Assembly: GCA_019237595.1 (NCBI GenBank)
Contig: JAFAGU010000144.1
Location: 1 to 23,767 of the forward strand
Origin: Betaproteobacteria bacterium
GTDB taxonomy: Bacteria; Pseudomonadota; Gammaproteobacteria; Burkholderiales; SG8-39
DNA length: 23,767 nt
Reading direction: 5' to 3'
Shown piece by piece: positions 9,792-15,673 of the stretch. Every line of letters starts with the position of its first letter. Within the stretch, counting starts at the first letter, position 1. Position numbers and translations under genes: made by a program. The notes beneath the pieces are model-generated. The model ran no database searches. It had not been told where the DNA came from and was given only the letters and a program-made list of their open reading frames with translations.

Positions 9792-10784
9792 TCAGCCGAG
9801 GAGCGCCCTGATGCCGTCGCGCTCCTCGTGGAGCTCCTTGAGCGTGGCGTCCATGCGCTTGCGCGCGAAGTCGCTGATCTCCAGTCCCTTCACGATCTCG
9901 TAGCGGCCGTCCTTGCAGGTGACCGGATAGCCGTAGCGCACGCCTTCCGGAATCCCGGAGCTGCCGTCGGAGGGCACGGCCATCGAGACCCAGTCTCCTT
10001 CGCGCGTTCCCTTGACCCAGTCGCGCACGTGGTCGATCGCGGCGTTGGCTGCGCTCGCCGCCGAGGAAAGCCCGCGTGCCTCGATGATCGCGGCGCCGCG
10101 CTTCTGCACCGTCGGAATGAAAGTCTGCTCGAGCCAGGCCTGGTCGTTGATCATCGGCCAGACCTTCTTGCCGTCCGCCTCGGCGTGGAAGAGGTCCGGG
10201 TACTGTGTCGCCGAGTGATTGCCCCAGACGGCCATTTTCCTGACTTGGCCGACAGCCTTGCCGATCTTCTGGCATACCTGCGAGACCGCGCGGTTGTGGT
10301 CGAGGCGCATCATCGCGGTGAATTGCGTCGGTTTGAGGCTCTTCGCGTTCTTCATCGCGATCAGGCAGTTCGTGTTCGCCGGATTGCCGACGACGAGCAC
10401 TTTCACGTCGCGTTTCGCCACCCGGTCGAGCGCCTGGCCCTGCGGCGCGAAGATCTTTCCGTTCGCCTCGAGGAGGTCCTTGCGCTCCATGCCGGGACCG
10501 CGAGGGCGCGCGCCCACGAGCAGCGCCACGTCCACATCCTTGAACGCCACCACCGGGTCCGAAGCGGCGACCATTCCATGCAGGAGGGGAAAGGCGCAGT
10601 CGTCGAGCTCCATCATCACGCCCTTGAGTGCTTTCTGCGCCTTGTCGTCCGGAATCTCCAGCATCTGCAGGATGACGGGCTGGTCGGGTCCGAGCATGGC
10701 GCCGCTCGCGATCCGGAAGAGCAGGCTGTAGCCGATCTGGCCGGCGGCGCCGGTGACCGCGACGCGAACGGGGGCGTTGGGCAT
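9792..10784 (-). CDS. mdh: Malate dehydrogenase (NAD)
   Basis: This 330-residue cytoplasmic enzyme oxidises malate to oxaloacetate, the co-substrate of both PrpC and GltA in this window. The nucleotide-binding loop is VAVTGAAGQIGYSLLFRIASG. The mobile loop GARPRGPGMER carries the substrate arginines, and the catalytic pair is Asp162 (RLDHNR) with His190 (WGNHSATQYPD). The AAGQIGY motif and length place it in the cytosolic-type MDH group common in betaproteobacteria, not the E. coli 312-residue type. It is the first gene of the - strand run, with a 97-bp divergent spacer to sdhC. In several relatives I recall a GntR-type regulator or a lyase gene near this position; none is present here. Confidence 0.96.
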   Translation of the reverse strand: MPNAPVRVAVTGAAGQIGYSLLFRIASGAMLGPDQPVILQMLEIPDDKAQKALKGVMMELDDCAFPLLHGMVAASDPVVAFKDVDVALLVGARPRGPGMERKDLLEANGKIFAPQGQALDRVAKRDVKVLVVGNPANTNCLIAMKNAKSLKPTQFTAMMRLDHNRAVSQVCQKIGKAVGQVRKMAVWGNHSATQYPDLFHAEADGKKVWPMINDQAWLEQTFIPTVQKRGAAIIEARGLSSAASAANAAIDHVRDWVKGTREGDWVSMAVPSDGSSGIPEGVRYGYPVTCKDGRYEIVKGLEISDFARKRMDATLKELHEERDGIRALLG

Positions 10785-10817
10785 GTCGGATCTCGCGAAA
10801 GGGAGGCTGTCGCGGCG

Positions 10818-10846
10818 ATTTTACCGCAGCGCAGCGACGCTATAAT
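10818..10846 (-). promoter_or_regulatory. Candidate mdh operon promoter
   Basis: Reading the - strand, TAAAAT (10823-10818) matches five of six -10 consensus bases and would start transcription near 10811, about 26 nt before the mdh ATG. At exactly 17-bp spacing the -35 position falls on ATTATA, the complement of the opposite promoter's -10. The -35 match is poor, so an activator may be needed. Confidence 0.45.
10820..10846 (+). promoter_or_regulatory. Candidate sdhCDAB operon promoter
   Basis: A perfect TATAAT lies at 10841-10846. The best upstream hexamer is TTTACC (10820-10825, four of six matches), but its spacing is only 15 bp. At 17-bp spacing the -35 position is ATTTTA. The predicted start is near 10853, giving a leader of about 29 nt that opens with a hairpin. 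The -10 is convincing; the -35 is weak. Confidence 0.6.
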
Positions 10847-10853
10847 CGAAACC

Positions 10854-10873
10854 GCCTGGGCTAGGGGCCAGGC
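10854..10873 (+). other. Leader hairpin before sdhC
   Basis: A perfect 6-bp inverted repeat (GCCTGG at 10854-10859, CCAGGC at 10868-10873) with an 8-nt loop GCTAGGGG begins right at the predicted transcription start and ends 8 nt before the sdhC ATG. Its 3' arm contains the only AGG-like Shine-Dalgarno element, so it could affect sdhC translation or protect the 5' end of the mRNA. Confidence 0.4.
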
Positions 10874-10881
10874 AAACCTCC

Positions 10882-11289
10882 ATGACGACGAGCGCGCCCG
10901 CGAAGAGGGAACGACCCAAGTACCTGAACCTCCCGGCGCTGCTTTTCGAGATCCGCCTGCCGCTGCCCGGCAAAGTCTCCATCCTGCACCGTGTGTCGGG
11001 CGTCTTGTTGTTCTTCCCCTTCGCCGCCTGGCTGCTGTATGCCCTCGACCGGAGCCTCACCTCCGAGCAGGACTTTGCGCAAGTGCAGGCCTACCTTCGC
11101 CTTCCGCTCGTCAAGCTGGGCCTCCTCGTCTTCATCTGGGCCTTCTGCCATCACCTTTGCGCCGGGGTGCGGTTTCTCTTCCTCGACCTCGACAAGGGCA
11201 TCGACCTCAAGGCGGCGCGCGTCTCCGCGGCTCTGGTCCTCGCGGTCAGCCTGCTGATGACGGCCTTCTTCGCGGTGAAGCTGTGGTGA
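10882..11289 (+). CDS. sdhC: Succinate dehydrogenase cytochrome b556 subunit
   Basis: This 135-residue membrane anchor of complex II holds heme b and the quinone site with SdhD. Three hydrophobic helices are visible: GVLLFFPFAAWLLYAL, LVKLGLLVFIWAFCHHL and ALVLAVSLLMTAFFAV. The conserved quinone-site motif SILHRVSG precedes helix 1. His91 in HHLCAGVRFLFLD aligns with the E. coli heme ligand His84. It is the first gene of the + strand operon, starting about 29 nt after the predicted transcription start, and its stop overlaps the sdhD GTG by 4 nt. The Shine-Dalgarno is weak and lies in a leader hairpin. Confidence 0.95.
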   Translation: MTTSAPAKRERPKYLNLPALLFEIRLPLPGKVSILHRVSGVLLFFPFAAWLLYALDRSLTSEQDFAQVQAYLRLPLVKLGLLVFIWAFCHHLCAGVRFLFLDLDKGIDLKAARVSAALVLAVSLLMTAFFAVKLW

Positions 11290-11627
11290 ATCGCATCGTC
11301 ACCGGTGCGCATTACGGGCTGCGCGACTGGCTCGCGCAGCGGATCACGGCGGTCATCATCACGCTTTATTCGATCATCCTGGGCGCTGCACTCCTCGGCG
11401 CGAAACCCATTACGTATGGCATGTGGCGCGACTTCTTCGCGCATGGTTGGATGCGCGTCGCCACGCTGCTCTTCGCGATCTCCCTCGCCTGGCACGCGTG
11501 GGTCGGCATGCGCGACGTGCTGATGGACTACATCAAGCCCACGGGCCTGCGGCTCTTCCTCGAAATCGGGACGATCCTCGTCCTTGCCGGCTACGTGGCC
11601 TGGACGATCCAGATCCTGTGGAGATGA
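11286..11627 (+). CDS. sdhD: Succinate dehydrogenase membrane anchor subunit
   Basis: This 113-residue protein starts at GTG 11286, sharing GTGA with the sdhC stop. A longer frame upstream is only an antisense shadow of mdh. The N-terminus NRIVTGAHYGLRDWLAQRITAVI is the usual betaproteobacterial SdhD opening. Three helices follow (AVIITLYSIILGAALLG, MRVATLLFAISLAWHAWVG, FLEIGTILVLAGYVAWTI). His70 in AWHAWVGMRDVLMDYIKP matches the E. coli SdhD heme ligand His71. With SdhC it anchors SdhAB to the inner membrane and passes electrons to ubiquinone. sdhA starts 1 nt after its stop. Confidence 0.93.
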   Translation: MNRIVTGAHYGLRDWLAQRITAVIITLYSIILGAALLGAKPITYGMWRDFFAHGWMRVATLLFAISLAWHAWVGMRDVLMDYIKPTGLRLFLEIGTILVLAGYVAWTIQILWR

Positions 11628-11628
11628 C

Positions 11629-13401
11629 GTGACGCTGCCTGTGCGCAAGTTCGATGCGATCGTCGTGGGCGCCGGCGGCTCGGGCATGCGGGCCGCGCTC
11701 GAGCTCGCGCGCGCGAACCTCAAGGTGGCGGTCCTCACGAAGGTTTTTCCGACGCGCTCCCACACGGTCGCCGCCCAGGGGGGCATTGCCGCGCCGCTCG
11801 CGAACTCGGGCGAGGACAACTGGCATTGGCACATGTACGACACCGTCAAGGGCTCGGACTACCTCGGCGACCAGGACGCGATCGAATACATGTGCCGCCG
11901 CGCGATCGAGGTCGTGGTCGAGCTCGAGCACATGGGGATGCCGTTCGACCGCCTCGAAAGCGGCAAGATCTACCAGCGTCCCTTTGGCGGTCATACGCAG
12001 AACTACGGAAGTCCGAAGATGGCCATGCGCGCGTGCGCCGCGGCGGACCGCACGGGCCACGCGATGCTCCACACGCTCTATCAGCAGAACGTGCGCGCCA
12101 ATACGCAGTTCTTCGTCGAATGGATGGCGCTCGACCTCATCCGCGACCCGCAAGATGGCGCGGTGGTCGGCGTCACTGCGCTCGAGATGGAGACCGGCGA
12201 AATCTGTGTTTTCCAGGCGAAGAGCACGCTGCTCGCCACGGGCGGAGCCGGCCGCATCTACTGGGCGACTACGAATGCGTTCATCAATACCGGCGATGGC
12301 CTCGGCATGGTGGCCCGCGCGGGACTGCCGCTCGAAGACATGGAGTTCTGGCAGTTCCATCCTACCGGCGTCGCCGGCGCGGGCGTCCTGATTACCGAGG
12401 GCGTGCGCGGCGAGGGCGGTTACCTCCTCAACAAGAACGGCGAGCGCTTCATGGAGCGTTACGCGCCGAATGCCAAGGATCTCGCGAGCCGCGATGTCGT
12501 CTCGCGCGCCATGACCACCGAGATCAAGGAAGGCCGCGGCTGCGGCGAGCATGGCGACCACGTCCTCCTCAAGCTGGACCACCTCGGCCCCGAAGTGATC
12601 AACCAGCGCCTACCTGGCATCCGCGAGATCGCGATCAAGTTCGCGAATGCCGACCCGGTGCGCGAGCCGATCCCCGTCGTCCCGACCGTGCATTACCAGA
12701 TGGGCGGGGTGCCGACCAACTACATGGGGCAAGCCGTTGCGCCCGAAGGCAACAGCAAGGAGGCGATCGTCCCCGGGCTCTACGCGGCAGGCGAATGCTC
12801 CTGCGTTTCCGTGCATGGCGCGAATCGCCTGGGCACGAACTCGCTCCTCGACCTGGTCGTCTTCGGCAAAGCGGCAGGCGAGCAGATGCTCAAGGACATG
12901 CGCAGCCAGCCCACCCCACACCGCAACCTGCCCAAGGATGCGGGCGACGGAACGCGCGCGCGCCTTGCCCGGCTCGACTCGGCGACCTCGGGCGAGCGGG
13001 TGGTGGACGTTCTGAACGACCTGCGCCGCACGATGCAGGCGCATTGCGGCGTCTTCCGGTTTCCCGATGACCTGGTCAAGGGCGTCGCGAAGATGAAGGA
13101 GATTGCCGTTCGCTCCGGCAAGGTCTTCATCCAGGACAAGAGCAAGACGTTCAATACCGCTCGCGTCGAGGCGCTCGAGCTCGAGAACCTCGTGGAGACC
13201 GCGATGGCGACCGTCGTGTCGGCCGAGGCGCGCAAGGAAAGCCGGGGCGCGCATACGCGCAGCGACCATCCCGATCGCGACGACAAGAACTGGATGCGGC
13301 ACACGCTCTGGTACAAGGCAGGGAACCGGCTCGACTACAAGCCCGTCCACCTGAGGCCGCTTTCCGTCGAGACCTTCGAACCCAAGGTGCGGACCTACTG
13401 A
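11629..13401 (+). CDS. sdhA: Succinate dehydrogenase flavoprotein subunit
   Basis: This 590-residue catalytic subunit oxidises succinate to fumarate on the cytoplasmic face of the membrane. The dinucleotide fold VVGAGGSGMRAALELA opens the protein, and His45 in SHTVAAQGG is the covalent FAD site. With the GTG 11629 start this numbering equals E. coli His45, which strongly supports that start. GGAG lies 5 nt upstream. His244 in HPTGVAGAG (His242 in E. coli) and the SRAMTTEIKEGRG segment belong to the dicarboxylate site. HGANRLGTNSLLDLVVFGK is the second FAD-binding block, and the C-terminus ends with the usual RPLSVETFEPKVRTY. FAD attachment is expected to need SdhE, encoded at 14099. sdhB begins 1 nt after the stop. 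Confidence 0.97.
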   Translation: MTLPVRKFDAIVVGAGGSGMRAALELARANLKVAVLTKVFPTRSHTVAAQGGIAAPLANSGEDNWHWHMYDTVKGSDYLGDQDAIEYMCRRAIEVVVELEHMGMPFDRLESGKIYQRPFGGHTQNYGSPKMAMRACAAADRTGHAMLHTLYQQNVRANTQFFVEWMALDLIRDPQDGAVVGVTALEMETGEICVFQAKSTLLATGGAGRIYWATTNAFINTGDGLGMVARAGLPLEDMEFWQFHPTGVAGAGVLITEGVRGEGGYLLNKNGERFMERYAPNAKDLASRDVVSRAMTTEIKEGRGCGEHGDHVLLKLDHLGPEVINQRLPGIREIAIKFANADPVREPIPVVPTVHYQMGGVPTNYMGQAVAPEGNSKEAIVPGLYAAGECSCVSVHGANRLGTNSLLDLVVFGKAAGEQMLKDMRSQPTPHRNLPKDAGDGTRARLARLDSATSGERVVDVLNDLRRTMQAHCGVFRFPDDLVKGVAKMKEIAVRSGKVFIQDKSKTFNTARVEALELENLVETAMATVVSAEARKESRGAHTRSDHPDRDDKNWMRHTLWYKAGNRLDYKPVHLRPLSVETFEPKVRTY

Positions 13402-13402
13402 C

Positions 13403-14098
13403 ATGCGGCTGACCATCTATCGCTACGATCCGGAAAAGGACGCGAAGCCCTACCTGCGGGACTACGAGGTGCCGCTCGACAGCCACGACCGCATGCTGCT
13501 CGACGCCCTCGTCAAGGCGAAGGCGCAGGACGACTCTCTCTCCTTCCGCCGCTCCTGCCGCGAGGGCGTGTGCGGATCGGATGCGATCAACATCAACGGC
13601 AAGAACGGGCTTGCGTGCATCACGAAAATCGCAGACCTCCCCGAGCACGTCACGCTCCGGCCGCTTCCGGGCATGCCGGTGATCCGCGACCTGATCGTCG
13701 ACATGACGCAGTTCTTCAAGCAGTACCACTCGATCAAGCCCTACGTGATCAACAACGACCCGCCGCCCGAGCGCGAGCGGCTGCAGTCGCCGCAGGAGCG
13801 CGACCAGCTGAACGGCCTCTACGAATGCATCCTGTGCGCATGCTGCTCGACCTCGTGCCCGTCGTTCTGGTGGAACCCGGACAAGTTCGTCGGCCCTGCC
13901 GGCCTCCTGCAGGCCTACCGCTTCATCGCCGACTCGCGCGACCAGGCGACCTCGGAGCGCCTGGACAACCTGGAGGATCCGTACCGGCTCTTCCGCTGCC
14001 ATACCATCATGAACTGCGTCGACGTGTGCCCGAAGCACCTGAATCCGACGCGCGCCATCAACAAGATCAAGGAGCTGATGGTCAAGCGCTCCGTCTGA
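13403..14098 (+). CDS. sdhB: Succinate dehydrogenase iron-sulfur subunit
   Basis: This 231-residue electron-transfer subunit carries three clusters. The [2Fe-2S] ligands are Cys52, Cys57, Asp60 and Cys72 (SCREGVCGSD then NGLAC), with the same Asp substitution as E. coli SdhB. The [4Fe-4S] and [3Fe-4S] ligands lie in CILCACCSTSCP (142-153) and the later CHTIMNCVDVCPK segment. It links the SdhA flavin to the quinone site in SdhCD. It follows sdhA by 1 nt, and its stop is directly followed by the sdhE ATG with no spacer. The strong similarity to the E. coli motif order leaves little doubt. Confidence 0.97.
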   Translation: MRLTIYRYDPEKDAKPYLRDYEVPLDSHDRMLLDALVKAKAQDDSLSFRRSCREGVCGSDAININGKNGLACITKIADLPEHVTLRPLPGMPVIRDLIVDMTQFFKQYHSIKPYVINNDPPPERERLQSPQERDQLNGLYECILCACCSTSCPSFWWNPDKFVGPAGLLQAYRFIADSRDQATSERLDNLEDPYRLFRCHTIMNCVDVCPKHLNPTRAINKIKELMVKRSV

Positions 14099-14326
14099 AT
14101 GGACTCGTATTCAAAAAACAGGCTGCAATGGAAGTGCCGGCGAGGGCTGCTGGAGCTCGATCTGGTTTTTCAAAGATTCCTTCTCGATGTCGACGAAAAG
14201 GATTTTGAAAACCTGGATCGGCTGTTGGATACCCCCGACAACGATCTGTGGGACATCGTTTGCGGGCGAAGCGAGGCTTACCCGCCCCACATGAAGGAAC
14301 TCGTCGCGCGGCTCAGGTCAAGCTGA
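14099..14326 (+). CDS. sdhE: FAD assembly factor SdhE (succinate dehydrogenase flavinylation)
   Basis: This 75-residue protein of the SdhE/YgfY family (formerly DUF339) has typical family length. The family motif RGxxE is present as RGLLE (15-19) in a WKCRRGLLELDLVF helix, followed by the acidic FENLDRLLDTPDNDLWDIVCGR segment. SdhE binds the SdhA flavoprotein and promotes covalent FAD attachment. Its place directly after sdhB fits that job. The first 130 nt are richer in A/T than the surrounding genes (runs such as AAAAAA and GGTTTTTCAAAG), so base use is slightly foreign. The gene is nonetheless intact and in its conserved place between sdhB and gltA. Confidence 0.93.
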   Translation: MDSYSKNRLQWKCRRGLLELDLVFQRFLLDVDEKDFENLDRLLDTPDNDLWDIVCGRSEAYPPHMKELVARLRSS

Positions 14327-14348
14327 GCCGCCGCTAAGGAAACCGACC

Positions 14349-15641
14349 ATGGCCGACAAGACCGCCACCATCAAGCTGCCCGACGGCAAGACGCTCGACT
14401 TCCCGGTCATGTCCGGCTCGGTCGGGCCCGACGTCGTCGATATCCGCAAGCTCTATGGTCAATCCGGGATGTTCACGTACGACCCGGGCTTCCTCTCGAC
14501 CGCGAGCTGCAGCTCGTCGATCACGTACATCGATGGCGACGCCGGCGTCCTGCTCTATCGCGGGTATCCGATCGAGCAGCTCGCGCTGCACTGCGACTTC
14601 CTGGAGGTCTGCTACCTCCTGCTCAACGGCGAGCTCCCGAACCGCAAGCAGAAGGAGGAGTTCGTCAACATCGTGACCCACCACACGATGGTGCACGAGC
14701 AGCTCGCGCGCCTGTACCAGGGATTCCGGCGGGACGCGCACCCGATGGCGGTCATGGTCGGCGTGGTGGGCGCGCTTTCGGCCTTTTACCACGACGCGCT
14801 GGACATCAATAATCCGCAGCACCGCACCATCTCGGCGTTCCGGCTGATCGCGAAGATGCCGACGATCGTCGGCATGTCGTACAAGTACTCCATCGGGCAG
14901 CCGTTCATGTACCCGAAGAACGACCTTTCCTACACCGCAAACTTCATGCGCATGATGTTCGCCGTGCCGGCGGAGGAGTACAAGCCGAACGACGTGCTCG
15001 TGCGAGCGATGGACCGGATCTTCATCCTCCACGCCGACCACGAGCAGAACGCCTCCACCTCGACCGTGCGGCTCTCCGGCTCTTCCGGCGCCAATCCCTA
15101 TGCCTGCATAGCCGCGGGCATCGCCTGCCTGTGGGGCCCGGCGCACGGCGGCGCGAACGAGGCCTGCCTCGAGATGCTGGAGGAGATCGGGGACGTCTCC
15201 AAGGTTCCCGAGTTCATCAAGAAGGTGAAGGACAAGAATTCCGGCGTGCGGCTGATGGGCTTCGGCCATCGCGTGTACAAGAACTTCGACCCCCGCGCGA
15301 AGCTGATGCGCGAGACCTGCCACGAAGTGCTCGAGGAGCTGGGCCTGCACAACGATCGCCTGTTCAAGCTGGCGATCGAGCTCGAGCGCATTGCGCTCGA
15401 GGATGAATATTTCATTTCCCGGAAGCTCTATCCCAACGTGGACTTCTACTCGGGAATCGTCCAGCGCGCGCTCGGCATCCCGGTCGCGATGTTCACCTGC
15501 ATCTTCTCGCTCGCGCGCACCGTGGGCTGGATCGCTCAGTGGCAGGAGATGATCTCGGACCCGGAGTACAAGATCGGCCGCCCGCGCCAGCTGTACAAGG
15601 GCCCGACCAAGCGCGACGTGAAGCCGATCGACAAGCGCTAG
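14349..15641 (+). CDS. gltA: Citrate synthase (type II)
   Basis: This 430-residue enzyme condenses acetyl-CoA with oxaloacetate. Length and the N-terminal beta domain (KLPDGKTLDFPVMSGSVGPDVVD) mark the hexameric, NADH-sensitive Gram-negative type. Catalytic residues by analogy with E. coli are His266 (GPAHGGANEA), His307 (FGHRVYKN) and Asp365 (NVDFYSG); the HADHEQNAST block is at 228-237. A clear AAGGA Shine-Dalgarno (14336-14340) precedes the ATG. It sits 22 nt after sdhE and 33 nt before sucA. The window therefore holds two citrate-synthase-fold genes: this housekeeping one, and prpC on the other strand for propionyl-CoA. Confidence 0.97.
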   Translation: MADKTATIKLPDGKTLDFPVMSGSVGPDVVDIRKLYGQSGMFTYDPGFLSTASCSSSITYIDGDAGVLLYRGYPIEQLALHCDFLEVCYLLLNGELPNRKQKEEFVNIVTHHTMVHEQLARLYQGFRRDAHPMAVMVGVVGALSAFYHDALDINNPQHRTISAFRLIAKMPTIVGMSYKYSIGQPFMYPKNDLSYTANFMRMMFAVPAEEYKPNDVLVRAMDRIFILHADHEQNASTSTVRLSGSSGANPYACIAAGIACLWGPAHGGANEACLEMLEEIGDVSKVPEFIKKVKDKNSGVRLMGFGHRVYKNFDPRAKLMRETCHEVLEELGLHNDRLFKLAIELERIALEDEYFISRKLYPNVDFYSGIVQRALGIPVAMFTCIFSLARTVGWIAQWQEMISDPEYKIGRPRQLYKGPTKRDVKPIDKR

Positions 15642-15673
15642 CGTCCCGGCAGGCTGAAAGGCGGATCGCCCCA

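Noticed and set aside
8814..11627. Open frame of 937 codons on the + strand across prpB, mdh and into sdhD
   Set aside because: It is antisense to prpB and mdh and only becomes meaningful in its last 113 codons, which are sdhD from its own GTG at 11286.
15642..15673. Possible sucA-type leader RNA motif (known upstream of sucA in Burkholderiales)
   Set aside because: The gltA-sucA gap is only 32 nt and shows just a Shine-Dalgarno. I see no convincing stem pairing with it, so the motif is not called.
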